From contig OX465112.1 of the NCBI GenBank assembly GCA_949987565.1, forward strand, positions 11,548,536 through 11,612,535: a stretch of 64,000 nucleotides of DNA, written 5' to 3'. Below the pieces are notes generated by a model that was not told where the DNA came from, searched no databases, and was given only the letters and a program-made list of their open reading frames with translations. Shown here one piece after another: positions 13,701 to 28,700 of the stretch. The first letter of the stretch is position 1. Each line of letters starts with the position of its first letter. This stretch comes from Luidia sarsii (lineage: Eukaryota > Echinodermata > Asteroidea > Paxillosida > Luidiidae). Made by a program: the position numbers and the translations under genes.

Positions 13701-16700
13701 TGGGTGGTTGGGTGGCAGGGGCAGGTACATTTATGTAGCTGTCATGATGGGTGGCTGGGTGGTTGGGTGGCAGGGGCAGGTACATGTATGTAGCTGTCAT
13801 GATGGGTGGATGGGTGGTTGGGTGGCAGGTTGGTTGGTTGGGTGGCAGGGGCAGGTACATGTACATGTATGTAGCTATCATGATGGGTGGATGGGTGGTT
13901 GGGTGGCAGGGGCAGGTACATGTACATGTATTTAGCTATCATGATGGGTGGATGGGTGGTTGGGTGGCTGGTTGGTTGGTTGGGTGGCAGGGGCAGGTAC
14001 ATGTATGTACATGTAGCTATCATGATGGGTGGCTGGGTGGTTGGGTGGCTGGTTGGTTGGTTAGGTGGCAGGGGCAGGTACGTGTACATGTAAGAGGCAC
14101 TGCTCTACCATGATTCTACTGGTATCGATTCTGAGTTAAAGCTTACTACTGTACACTGTAGCAAAAACCCTGCAGGCTAGACTGAATATTGCCACTTCAA
14201 TCAACAGGTCTCATGGTACATGTACCAAGTACATGTATATAATCTAGAACCACTAATATCATTTGAGAGTACATGTACCGTACATGTATCTGAAAATAGG
14301 CAGTCTCCTGCTCTTGTCTAAGTACCGAGCCAATGAAATCACCTCAAGCCCTTACAATAATAATAATTACATACATTTATGGAGTGCCTATACAGAAAAA
14401 CCTGTGCAAGACATGGGTTATGAGAACACTACAGAAACATACATGTACATGTACAGTGCATACATACTTGTACATGGGTGTGAGAATGGACGTCACATCA
14501 CAGACGCGTACATGTGTAGGCGACAAAAGCTACATGTACATGTAGGCTCCCGTCTCAGTCTTCACAAGGCCGACTGACATCACCCGGGGACTACAAAATC
14601 TCTCGGTTATCTCGGGGGTAACGGCAAGCTTCAACCCCCGTGATACCCCGGGTTGGAAATGGTTGCCAGGAGGTTTCCCACTACACCTTTCCCGCCCCGG
14701 GTTACATGTAAGACAACCAAAAGTTGGCCGTTGCCCTGGTGCTCGTTAACCCTGCTCACGACCAGGTTTAAAGAATGGAAATCTTGGGGTGAATGGCTGA
14801 AACATTCGGCGTGGTTAATGGCGTGGAATCTTCCTTGCCAAGGTTTAGTGAATCTACGGGGTGATGTGACAATTGGGAACAGAAGTCCGGGTTGATGAAA
14901 CCCTGCGGTTAAGAAATGCTTAACCCGGTGCGGCAAATCTCAGGGTTGAGAAATTTGTCGTGGAAAAAAGGGTATCACTGTGACAGCCTACCTTATAATG
15001 CTGAAGTTCTTGTTGGCCCCAAAGTCATAGCCACCCAGGACCCAGACCAAGTGGTCCTTCTGAACCAGTGCAGCAGAGGCTCGACCGTCATGGGTGTCCT
15101 CAATATCCCAGTAGCCTTCGTCAAACAGCACGCTGCAATCTGCCCCTGCATGTGCGAGCACAGAGAGACAATTCCTTTGAAAAGGTACAGTATGCCATGT
15201 ACATGTAAGAATGAATACTCCATGAACAAGCACACCTAAACCTGGCTTCTCTGATGTCAAGAGCTTCATGGAAAACCTTTTGAAAGCAGTGTTATCAAAT
15301 TAAAAATCTACTGTAGGACAGGCAAAGTACACCGTAGATCAAGCAGCCTACGGTGAATCAATTGAAGAGATTGCACAGCTTCCTACATGTACCTGTACAT
15401 GACCACATGTGTGTTCAGTAATACACGGATTGGGATTCATTCAGGTCTACACATCATATCAAGGATCACAGTTACACAAACACATGACCGAAAGTCGGAT
15501 CCATGTCAGATACCTGAGGATAAATTTTCAGAGAAATGTGGGAAAACTGATTTTGAGTCAAAAACTGACAAATCTGACAGGAGCGGACCTGTCGAACATG
15601 TCCAAAATTGGGCCAAAAATCAAGTTTTTTTAAGGGGGCCAAAAATGACTTCAACCAGTCTACCGAAAGTCAGATACCTGAGGAGTCATTTTCAGAGAAA
15701 TCTGGGAAAACTGATTTTGGGTCAAAAACTGAAAATTCTGACAGGAGCGGACCAATCGAACATTTTTGAAATTGGGACAAAAAATAACGTTTTTTTGAGG
15801 GGGCCAAAAATGACTTCAACTGGTCTACCGAAAGTCTGATCCATGTCAGAGGGCTCTCAGATACCTGAGGAGTCAATTTCAGAGAAATCTAGGAAAACTG
15901 ATTTTGGGTCAAAAACTGAAAAATCTGACAGGAGTGGACCTGTCGAACATGTCAAAAATTGGGCCAAAAATCAAGGTTTTTTTTAGGGGGCCAAAAATGT
16001 CTTCAACTGGTCTACCGAAAGTCAGATCCATGTCAGAAGGCACTCAGATACCTGCAGATACATGAGGAGTCATTTTCAGAGAAATGTGGGAAAACTGATT
16101 TTGGGTCAAAAACTGAAAAATCGTACAGGAGCGGACCTGTCGAAAATCAAGGTTTTTTTTAGGGGGCCCGAAATGACTTCAACTTGTGTACCGATAGTCC
16201 AATCTATGTGGTCATGATAGTATCCTCATGTTAAAATCTTACAGTCTGGGATGCTGTCTTCACTCAAACATCGACAAATAGTTTAAAAGTAAGTAATAAA
16301 CTATTAAAGTATTAAGTAATAAACTATTTATTACACTAGAGAAGGTGTGAAAACAGATTGACTAATTTGAGCTAAAACCTTTGCAGGATTTCTTTTTTGG
16401 AATGTTTAATGGTTTAGCACACAAACTGTGGAAATCTTTTGACTTTAACCAATGTTGTATAGGGCCTGTAAGTTCATAGACATCTCATTGCTAAGATTAA
16501 ATACTGTGCAATTAAAAGTAAGCATGATGTAGTACAGTGGCATGCGACCATGCATACTGCATGTTATGCAAGTGGTAGAGACTGTCACATAACAGATTAC
16601 AAAACACAAACATGTCCACGTGGTATACAACCATCATGCACACATCACATTGACGGTTATAATACTGATTATAATGCAACTGTACACACGCCATGGACTG

Positions 16701-19700
16701 TAAATAAAACCCACGTACAGCGTTCAATTTATAGCCCAATAATTTGCAGCCTTGTCTGACTGACTTGGACTTTGCCCGTGCTATTACCCAAAGTGCACAT
16801 ACAGGTCTGTGCACATGCATGTATTTACACCCATACCGATTTTTGTATCCTTGTGGAGACATTACTTTTTTATCGTGCAGTATACCGTACAACCGAGTGA
16901 GAAACAATGTTTTAAACATGCTCCCATTTCAACCACATTCACTTTCCTGATTGGGACTGTGCATGTATGTCTCTTATAATAAGAGATAAGAATCCGTCGC
17001 AAATTTCCCCTTTTTGAGTTATTTCCAAATTTATAGTAGTTTCGCGAAAACCTTGTGGAGACCTACATGTATACACCTTTACAATTTCCCTGTGGAGACC
17101 TATTCAACCTATTGGACTAGGTCTCCACAAGGCACTACATTTGCACCAACATGTATGTACTGGGACTTTCATAGAGCTGCTTTTAAAAGAGTGAAAATGT
17201 GCAAAGCAAGAAAATGAAGAAATGTCTTCCCTGGTTAAAACGAGATTGCCAACCATATTTCACTTGATGCTTGCTGTTCTTGACTTGTATTCTAATATAT
17301 TTTGCTTCACATGAAACACAAGTGGAACTTTGGCTGGCAACCTAATTCTTTTGAGGACGATTTTTCATGCTTAAGCAAATTTATGAAATTAGTTCATGTA
17401 CAGTGTACATGTACGTGTACATTTGAACTACAGATAAATGTCTGAGTCATAGAATGAATCAGCAAAGTCTACACTTGATCTCCTCAACATACATGTGCCG
17501 TACATGTCCAAATAACCATGTACATTGTACAAGGACCCAACTGGCCACTCTAAACCACATTTCCTCTATGCATAATTGAAAGGGTGTAACAACACCACGC
17601 ATGTAAGACAACAAATTAAAGACTTCCATCACAATCCCTTATGGAGTCGTTAAACAATTCATTTCTCATAACACATTCACAGTCATCTTAAATCTTAAAT
17701 GGGGCATTCTTTTTGAAGAGCCACTTCAAATGTGGGCCTGACTTTTGCTATTCAAGAAACTACAAATAATTATACTCCCCTGACCTTTCTTTTTCTAACG
17801 GTTTGCAAAACCAATACTGGATACTGAAAGCCACGTACATGTAGTTAGCATTTTTTTCCATTGTTGTTTGAACAAGGACAATTTCAACTTCAATCTATCC
17901 TTTTGTCCTTCGTGGGTTGTGAATGGATACAGTTTCATTTGGACCTGAAAATTTTTATTGGAAATGTTGGGGCTGGCATATTGACCGGAACAAGGCATTC
18001 AGAGATTGTGGGATGGGAGGGAAGTCAATATACTGATGGCAGAGAAAAGTAGAAATGATAAAACGAGAGACAGGGGAGGGGAAAGGGAAAAGTCAGGTAG
18101 TATTAAGAAGGGTATCAAAGACCCCAGGAATAGAAGTGAAGGGTGAACACATGAGAAGGATATCATAATCAGTCATCGCAGAATAGCATAAAGCACGGCG
18201 TTTGCCATTCCCATTCAGGATGTTGAGACTATTGAGTGTATGGAGTGGAATAGTCCATAGACGCTTAATAATCCCCCCAAAAATCTTCCTACCTAGAAAG
18301 ACATCATCATTGCAAATTTCAAATGTCCAAGTGATTGTATATCCAGCAGCCGATTTCAAGAAACATTAAATGTTGCAACAACATTTTGTTGCGTAACTTA
18401 CGCAACTTTTCTTGAAATCGACTGCTGCACATTCATGTCAGAACTGAATGGTTGGGGAGATTGAAGTGATCTTTGATTGTGGATATAAATTGTACATGCA
18501 CATGTATGGCCAAAGAGACATTTCTCAAGAGTGTTTCTCATTTGGCCATTGGCCAAATCACTGAACATTGCAAATGCTGTAGAAGATTATGATATGCGAA
18601 CAGTTTACAACTTAAAGGGTCTCTCAATATAGTCAAGCTCATTTTCTGCTGTCATCTAGGGATCTGAAGTGTACAAACAAATTGGCAAGCTTCTTTTTCT
18701 TAGTGAAGCCAAAAATTTGACATCTTTTTTACCTTTAAAGATACGGCTTATAAAAATGAGGGCGCTATTGTAAGGTCTTGTCGGGAACCCACAGTTGAAA
18801 AAAATGAGAAAAACATTCACTTTCAAACTGCAAATGAATCCCTCTGGATTAGGTTTGATGAAAAAATCCTTAAATACTAAATGATTATGAGGCATACACT
18901 TTGGCAGTAAATCAACAGGTTTAGGGATGGGTCTGCAGGAAAAACCTGAAATCTTAAGAAAACCTTTTTACACCGGTAACCAATTGGGTTTCTGTTGCAT
19001 GATCCTGTGATGACAACAAATGTTGAAATTCTCAATTAGCATAAAAACTGCAAACTTGCAAATACACCCCCAGAACGATTGTGAAAAACAGTTCTGATTG
19101 TTAGCAACATTGCTAACTGTTCTGTAGTATTGATCTTAGTGATAAAATGACTATTGCAGCCAGACCCTTCAATGCTCATTCATCGGTTTGGTGAGTTATG
19201 AATGATCCATAAAGTCAGATTCGTGGATAATGGCCCTACATAGAATGCATGAGCAATGAGGACTTGAGCGTGTCATGTTGGATGGGAGAGCTAGTGTCCA
19301 AAGAGGTGGGGAACCTCTGCTTGGACAATCATGCAGCACTTGGAAGCCAACACTGCCAGGTCTAGGATTCCTCGAGTCAATTGCCCTGGAAAGTGGGGGA
19401 TGCCATGGCTTCTTTTTTAGCTGCGTTCCAACTAGGAAAATTCTTGGAAAGTGGATCGCGCTTGAGAAAACAAGTTTGCTTTTTTTTTTGGCGCACACTC
19501 ACATACGGCAAAATTAGCAAAAAAAGTGAAGCGCGATTTCCAAAATCAATTTTGTTTTTCGTGCCGAACTGCACATGCCTGAAATATGAACTAACGGACG
19601 GCGCGTACCTGAAATGCGACCCACTCGGAGGCACTTTCCAGACTGCACATTCGTTTGGTTTGCGGTTTGCTCGTCCAATGTACGGTTCGCACAAAATCAT

Positions 19701-22700
19701 GTGGAGATGAACAACTGGTTGTGCTGATGCCGGATGTTGATCTGCGAGCCTCGAATTATGGGATGTAACTTATCAATTGTCTATTTTCACACACAGTGCC
19801 TGGCAAATAATTGTGTTGTTTCCGAAAAACAATGAAAGAAGAATTGCAATTTAGACCACGATTCAAATCACAAAATTGGAAGTGAGATTTTAGAGTTCCC
19901 ACATGAAAAAAAAAAATGTTTATGGAATCGAAATCAAAATGTGAATCATACTTTTTCGTGGTAGTGTGAACGGCACTATTGGCTATTTCTGTGGGAAGGG
20001 AGATGGCAGTGGTATTATGAAGTACAGAAAGGTTGGGATTGGAAACTGAGTTGGGGCTTTGAACAGAACTGGTTTGTATATATTTCAGGTAGTTTCTACA
20101 CATACATTGTGTATTACTTTATGAAAATTAAGTCGAAAAACTTGACATTAACACCACAGATTGTGTAATTGCTGCCTGAATATTTAAGGTACAGTTGGTT
20201 TATTTGTTTTATCTATGAAATCATTATACAATACCTATATCCCTACAAAATGGCAAACTGAAAATAGTGCCCTGTGCTGTATGTACATTGTACATGTCAG
20301 GAGAATCATGTTGGCAATTAGTGAAAGCCTTCAGATATACCGTGGCTGTTTCAATGCATCTGCGTACTGGTAGCCATGGTTACCCCAGCTCGTAGAAGTA
20401 CTACAATGACAATAGCATACACACAAACATACCAACCAACCAACCAACCAGACAACCATGTATGCAAAAGACAATGGCTGACTGGCAGTAACACACACAC
20501 ACACATAGTATAACTACATCTCTGTAAAGACTGCAATACCTACCAGTGTAGCCTGGCTGACAGAGGCAGGCTTGTTGACTGAGGCTACATTCTCCCCGGC
20601 CGCTGCAGTTATTGGGACACACTGGTACATCACACCCTTCACCAGTCCAGAGGGGGTCGCAGGAGCAATTTTTGAAGACGGGGTCACACACACCACGATT
20701 TGAGCAACCTTGGGGGCAGTCGTCAATCCTGCAAGAGACCAGGGACCAGAGGCTAGTACCAGACTGCTGCCATATTAGGGCCGTTCCCACTATGGTAACA
20801 AACGCAATTTGAATATGATTTTAAAAAAACAGGTTTTTCTTATTTATTATTTCCATGGCTTGGCAGTGACGTGCACACTTGACTTTTGGACAACTGGCAG
20901 TGGATGGAGTTAAATAATAGGGACTTTCCCACACAAAAAAAAAATCACGATTTGAATTGAGATTCAAAAACCGTTCGTGTCCACACAGGCCAAAAAATCA
21001 CGTTGCAGAAAATCGCGAGCCGACTGCGGTTAGAAGTTGTGGTCAAATGGTGGGTTTATCTTTGAGGGTGGTCCATGCAGGGAGACATATAAACGAGCAC
21101 GGCACTTCCTGTCAATCAGAGCGCGAGCGGTGCATTGTGGGATTAAAAAACTGGTGCAATTCAGCGGAGCGTTCCCAAATGCACCGTGTGGCAAATAAAC
21201 GTGATTATTTGAAAAGGTCTCACTCTTAGTGGAGTCCGAATCGTGATTTAAATCCCACTGATAATCGGGTTCATTGTGTCCACACACGCAAACAAAAGTG
21301 GGGTTTGGATCGCGATTCAAAGCGCGATCCAAATAATTGTGTTTATTTGGTGTAGTGGAAATGGCCCTACAGACACAGGAAATGCATACACAATGCTACC
21401 AATCTGTACAATGCTCAGCCAAAGGGGTACCTTTTGGGCATCTTTCGGTATATATCGGCGTTCGTTGTAGCAACGTTCCACTGTATACGAACACGTACCG
21501 GTACATGTCAGGGATGTACACCTGTACTTGTAAGTGACCAACGAAGTCATTTCCTGAAAATTACTGAAGGCCAATAAATTGTGCGACTGCGAGTGAGCGC
21601 TTACGCGACCGAGAGATGCGACTGCGAAATTCACGGCAGACACCCTTCAGTTTTGGGGGTTTTAACATATAAAATTGAGCAGTTTGAGATACCAGTATGA
21701 CATTAAAAAAAATTTATAACAATAATTTTAAATATATATAGAAAAATTATGCCATTTCCGTAAATCCGGAAATTTCCAAAAAGTCTTACATCCCTAACAT
21801 GTACACAGTTATAATCCATTGGTGACACAAAATAAGACAGGCAGAGATGGCTTTTTCCGCGTGAATACGTCTGCATCTAATGACAGTTATTGAAGAGGAA
21901 TCAAATGGACAAGGGCACCACAGCCTTTCATAAGACGTATTCCCTCACAGGAAATAATTCGGAGCAACAACGGCCAAGATAGAGACTGTGAGGAGGAAGG
22001 GCTGTACAGCTTACCGGTACGTTATGTTGAAGCCTTCAAATTTGAATGCCGCATCGCTGTAGAAATAGAGGTACGCATAGCCCGATGTGGTGGTAACCTC
22101 ATGTAATATGTCGACGTCAGAGAATCGAACAGGGCCACTGGACAAAAAAAGAGAGGCAGAGACACACGTACAAGTAGACAGAAATAAATGAGAATGGTCA
22201 TGTATGAGCAATGTGGTGCCCAATGTATATGAACTGGCTACACTTGAATATGCACATGCTTTATATTAAGACTATGCAACATCATCTTCATGTACATGTA
22301 TAGTACGTGTACAGTACATGCATGTGCAACATAGGCAGGGGCTATTCCAATAACTTTGCAGAGCGGCCATCACTAGGAACTGCATTTCCCAATGAAATTG
22401 TTCAGCTTAATGAATGAGCAATCTGATTTAGATAAGCAGATTAGAAAATACTAAAATACAGTGAATACACATGTACATATGCTATGCCACTGGAACATTC
22501 AAAATTGTAATGTACATGTATGTTTGTAGTGCCTTACATGTAAGTCATGTCAGGACCATGCATGATTTCTGTACTTTCTTATTCTTTCATTTGATCCGTT
22601 GAAAAGTTGCTGATAAGTAAAATGATTTTTCTTTCCATTTTACATACACACAGTCCCCTTTCACTATGCTCTGCTAACGTAACAAATGTCTGTACCTGGA

Positions 22701-25700
22701 CCTTTGGTCAATAATTTTTCAGATTTCTCACATAATTTATTATGAAAATTGTGGCGCAGAAATAACTATTAGGTTCAAAATAAGTGAGTACAGTTCAATC
22801 TTAATCATGACCAGATGATTGAGTTGAAAATATATGACTCATCGTAGACACTCACATTCTCTCTGATTATGTCAAATTTCTTCATTTTTTGGGAGCAAAT
22901 TAAATATTTGTGATGGATTGATTCCAAAGACCATTTGTCCCTTATGCATGGCCCCCGGACTTTCATGGCTGACTTGCTCAAATTAACCCTGACATCAGGA
23001 GACAGTGAAGGAGGCAGTGAAGGGTGACACTGTGCAGATGTATGAGGGCAGGGCAGGGCAGGGCAGGGCAGGGCAGGGAAGGGCAGGGCAGGGCAGGGCA
23101 GGGCAGGGCAGGGCAGGGCAGGGCAGGGCAGGGCAGGGCAGGGCAGGGCAGGGCAGGGCAGGGCAGGGCAGGGCAGGGCAGGGCAGGGCAGGGCAGGACA
23201 GGGCAGGGCAGGACGGGACGGGACGGGGCGGGGCAGGGCAGGGCAGGGCAGGGCAGGGCAGGGCAGGGCAGGGCAGGGCAGGGCAGGGCAGGGCAGGGCA
23301 GGGCAGGGCAGGGCAGGGCAGGGCAGGGCAGGGCAGGGCAGGGCAGGGCAGGGCAGGGCAGGGCAGGGAAGGGCAGGGCAGGGCAAGGCAGGGTAGGGCA
23401 GGAGAGGTCAGGTAAGGTCAGGACAGGACAGGGCAGAGCAGGGCAGGGCAGAGCTGTCTGGAACCATAAAGAGAACAATCAGCCCATTGCATCTTATTCC
23501 CGGCAGGAAAACCTGTCCTATTGGGCACTCAGCAAGCTTTTCCATGTACATCACTACATGTAGATGTACGTGTGTAGCCTAAGAGTGGATCTCCTGTCAC
23601 CAAGCCTTCCTCTACAATTAATATCATCGTAGCTGTTTTTAGGTTCAACAATCCGGCTAGATAATATAATGCACTTGAGGGAAAAGAGGGACACCGTGGA
23701 CAGAAAGAAAACTTACCTAAAAGCAGAGACAAGCTGAGAATAAATGGAGTCCCCATCAAAGATATAGAGGTAATCCCAGCTGCATTCTGTGGCAAAAGCT
23801 TCTATGAACAGATTGATGGTGGACCCAGGTCTAGAAAAGAAAAATAGTAAAATTGTAGTACATGTACAAGAATTAGTTTTTTTTCATTTTGTAAGTCTTC
23901 ATTTTACTGTGAAAATCATTAATAAGCTGATCAGATTTGTAATCATGACAAACCTGTTAATTAACTGTACACGTGTACATGTATGTGTAGTGTACTGTAC
24001 ATGTGTATACCGGTACGTAAATGTACAACACTGAACAGTGTACATGTACCGGTACATGTATGTATACTGTATGGGTGCACGAGCACATACATGTACATGT
24101 ACATACACATGTACAGTACATACGTACATTGTACATGTATACACTCTCATACACTGTGTACATAATGTACATGTATACATGTACATGTACTCTCATACAC
24201 TGTGTACAAATGTACATGTACTGTACGTATGTAAATGTACCGGTACATGCTTTATGAAAATGAATGGTGCGTCATAGTCACGGACACGAAGCATGAAATG
24301 TGTAATTATTAGCAGGTGACAAATACAACTTGCACATTTCAACAAGCAAATCATCCACAATGCAAACAAGTATTCATTTGTGTGTTGTACAATTGTGGGA
24401 TATACATGTACATGTACAGTACATGTGTACATGTTGCAATCCATGTAAATGGATAATATCCCTTTCAAAAAGTGTGTGGGCTTACAATGAGCTGAAGCCA
24501 GTTAATGATGCTTGGGATGCTCAATAAGAAAACATGAAATTTTGGGGGGAATGGAGGAAAAATGGACTGTTCATCAATACTACATGTACCGGTATGTTTA
24601 CCCCTCGAATATACATTGTGTGTACATTGTGGGTGTGAATCTAGTGCCTTGTGGAGACCTACATGTACATGTACCTACTGTACCGTAGTCCAATAGGTTG
24701 AATGGGTCTCCGCAGGGAAATTGTAAAGGTGTATAGGTCTCCACAACTCAAGGTTTTCACAAAACTGGTAGTTGGAAATACCGGTAACTCCAAAATGGGA
24801 TTCAACCATTCGCCACACTGAGTGCCCTCTACTCTAGCTATTGGCTTGTTCTGTTACGCTTCACTTTCTTAAAAGAATCAAGCACACACAAAAAATGCAT
24901 AATTCCTGGGCTGATTCCAGGCAGGACAATCCAGCTGACTGGGCAACCAGCTAAAGATAACATTGTTCTGTCAACCCCTGGACTGCCCATAAACACCACG
25001 GCTTGCTGTTGCTGAACAGCTGACAACATTTGTTTCTGTTTACAGACAAACAACTGTATATTCCAATCACGGGGCAGGCACCATTGCAGGCACTGCACAT
25101 GTACTGTACATGTAGTGTACTGTACAGTACATCCAATGTACAGTACACTGTACATGTACGTACAATGTACATGTTCACTATGCATGCAGGAGTGCGACCA
25201 AGGAGGTGCAGTACCAGGGCAACTACGGGTAGCCTCAAATTTCCTTGTGACCCTCAATCAACATTCCTATCATTTCATGTACATGTACCGGTACAGTATG
25301 TACATGTACTGGACTACTGGTAGTAAAGTGCTAGGAATCATTTTCCTTCCCATGCCAAGGGCATCCCGCAATGCCTGCTCCTAATCCAGAACAACTGCCA
25401 TCCAATCCATGTGGGAAAACAGTCTGCGTGTTTCCACTCAGCACACGCTAACACCCGGCATTTCTTACCCACTATTTTCTGGGTGTCGGTGATGCGGATC
25501 ACCGACAAACGCCTTGTTTCCACTCAGTACGGAAAAGCCGAGTGTCGCCCATAATCAACCTTCGTCGAGGGAAGACCGAACACGCGAGATGAATCGGGTC
25601 ACGTTGCAGGTCAACGCAAGGAATTGTGGGAAATATTTCCCGATGTATACAAGCAAGATGACGCGAGTATCAACAGCAGACTTGGTCAGATTGCTGTCAA

Positions 25701-28700
25701 CTTTCATGTTGCTTTACAACCCAACGCGACACACAATCCGTTGAGAATCACCGAATCACCAAATCACCAAATCACCGGATCATTTCCGGTACACCCGGGA
25801 ACAATCAACCGCGTGTGTTTCTACTGCGAGTGTGACCCAAAGACATCCGGCAAGATGCACCTCAATAGGTGGTTGTTGGCAAGCGGTGGGTTGCCGGGTG
25901 ATGATAGGAAAATTCGATCGACACCCATTTGTGTTTCTACTGGACACTCCTACCGCAAACACCCGAAGACGCACGGAAACACCCAGCAACCTTTCGTCAG
26001 TAGAAACATGCTGAATGTTACAAAGTGGGTGCAGTGGGTGCAGTGGGTGTGCCTAAACCCAGATGCATGGGGTCTGTGTACATGTACTGTGTACTTACTT
26101 GCCACTGTCCACCAACCAAACGCAGCTTGTATCTGTGTCATACTGTCCCCTGGAGTCATATATGGATCCCGACGGTGAATCCAGCCTGAATATGTAAAAG
26201 ACAAGACATGAAATCATTTCTTTGTTGAAAAAATGTACACATAGGTCAATGGTACGTTCAAGGGAAAAGTGCCTACACCGCGTACATGTACATCAGGCCT
26301 GAACGGCAGATGGCTAGAAGGTATACATGTAGTACACTGTACGTGTAATGTACATGTACAAACCCAACTGTCTAATCACATTTCTTTGCCCTTACATGTA
26401 AGAACACCATGTGAAATAACTGTCATCAATTTAGTTTTCATAAGGTTTGATACAATAATAACAATATGTACATGTACAGTGTACATTCCAATCAACTGTC
26501 CTTAAACTGCATAGGTACATGTACATGTACATGATTTTCATGGTTGTTTGGTTACATGCACTGTGCAATGTGCATGTACATGTACAAATGTACCGGTATA
26601 CTGATAACTGAAATGAGTTGATTATCCAAATATCAAAGATTGTCATTTTTTATCTAAGTACTGTTGTTGATGTACTGTATACCGGTAATTACTACTGCAA
26701 ATGATTGATACATTGTACAAGTATACACATGTATACGTGTACATGTACATTGTACATGTACCAGCAAGCTACCGATACCCTGTGCCCTATTTGAATGATT
26801 ATTAGGTACATCAAATTTTGGTAAAATGAGTCAGTAAGCTGTTTGCACCATTTTCAAATGATTGTGCCAAGGGCTTCATTCCACGTGCACAGTGGGGCCC
26901 ACTGCTGATGTACAGTAGTGTACAGTTTGTGTACATTGCAACAAGTCCAGTCTCAATCCACCAAAGCCAAATCCTTCAAGCCTACTCAGACATGTCAGAG
27001 GATTGGAGGCAGTATCAGAAGGGTTAGCGTTAGGCCAATAAGTGCATTAGTGCATCCAATATAGATACATGTACTGTACGTGTAGTCGTGTACATGTACT
27101 ATATAACATGTATTGTACATGTATAGTCCCATTTCCACATGAGAAGTACTGTACATGAAAGAAAATGATTCAGGCTTGTCCTTATTCATTATGTTCTCAT
27201 TTCAAATGGTGACAATCTCTATGTGGGAGACGCAAACAGCACACTGTAGGCAGCTGCCCAACAACCTTTCATAAACCTTTAATTAAATTCCACCAAGGCT
27301 TGATATTTCACACCTGTGCACAGAACTACTGGTATGCGCTTCATAAAAGTCCATGTACAGTGCATACTGTATAGAAGGTACGTAAATGCATGTCATGCAT
27401 GGTACATGTACATTGTACAATGTACATGGTGTACCGTACATTGTGTACACTATGTACACCAAACTGTGCAGTTAACCATGTATACGGTACCGTACATAGT
27501 ACATACACACCTGTACATGTACATGTACATCATGTACACAATGTAGTACATGTACCATACATGTACACATGTAGTATGTACTGGTATACGTATGTAAACA
27601 CGGTATACTACATGTACTGTACATGTACCGGTACATGTACTTTGTACATCATAATGTGCAGTATGTAGGTATGCACATGTACAGTACATTGTGTGTACTG
27701 TGCATGTGTATATGTACATGTATGTGCATGCACATGTACAGTATACATGCACAGTAACTGTACAATGTACAATCATGGAGGAATATTCCTCCATGGTACA
27801 ATCATGGAGGAACTTCTTATTCCTCCATGGTACAATGATGTAAATGTGCTGTACATTAATTTAATATAAATGTAATGTACATGTACATGTACATGTACAT
27901 GTACATTGTAAATGTACACGTGCATGCATATGTACACGTACATGTACACGTGTATTGTACCCCCGTATATGTACAATGTACAATGTACGAGGCTTAGTCC
28001 GTGCAGTGTGTACATGTACATGTGTGTACAGTACATGTACTGTGCATGTGAGATGTTCAAACATTATAATGCACAAAGGGTCAAATACACGTGCACGTAC
28101 TACATATTATGGAGAAAAAAAAACATGAAATAAATGCTTGTACTGTACATGTACATGTGTATGAATTTTCTTGGCAAGGCAAATTATTCTGTAATTTCTG
28201 GTGGAAACGTAGACCTGACATGCGATTTTTTCAAAAAATTGATGTACTGTAATGGAAATTGGTGATGTGTAAATAGCTGAAATATATCATTTCAGTGTTG
28301 CAACTTGAACAGTTCAATCAACTACATTTATAGGCACCTGTTTTTTTTGTTTTTTTAATGTGCCTTATAAAAATGTGTAACACATTCTGGCAGTCCTCCT
28401 GTTTTTGTTTTTTAAACCCAACCGAAACAAAACAAATAAAAACACCGCTCTTCCCCCCCCCCCCAAAAAAAAAATTAAATAAATAAATACCGGTAAATAA
28501 ACAAATATATTTTGTCTTTCCTGATTTCCGGTTTTGGAAACACAATTTCAGTTGGAGCTTTGGTTCTCGCCAGGGGTTGCGGCAAATTATCTTTCCCCTG
28601 ATGAGACTATCGCAGAATACACTGTGCAGAATGGATGGGCTGCTCTAACGATTACCCTGGGCTTGTAATCAAGTCATCTTTACACCTGCGGGGGTGTGTG

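Larger units (their letters stand above)
15140..20543. other. ATRN intron 5: mostly unique DNA plus listed repeats
   Basis: Apart from the 175-bp array, the truncated MITE and the GTGGAGACCT repeat, this 5.4-kb intron holds a hairpin at 18345-18428, a family-A fragment at about 19850-19977 and AT-rich unique DNA. Two opposed open frames of about 100 codons at 19.2-19.7 kb have no recognisable product. Confidence 0.55.

Noticed and set aside
19196..19710. Opposed open frames of about 100 codons each
   Set aside because: They are shadows of one another in intron DNA with no domain or splice support.
22805..23563. PALPC and GQGRA open frames of up to 193 codons
   Set aside because: Artefact of the GGGCA pentamer.
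25624..26178. 184-codon plus-strand frame
   Set aside because: It overlaps ATRN exon 2 in antisense, lies in a CpG-rich repeat candidate and has no recognisable domain.
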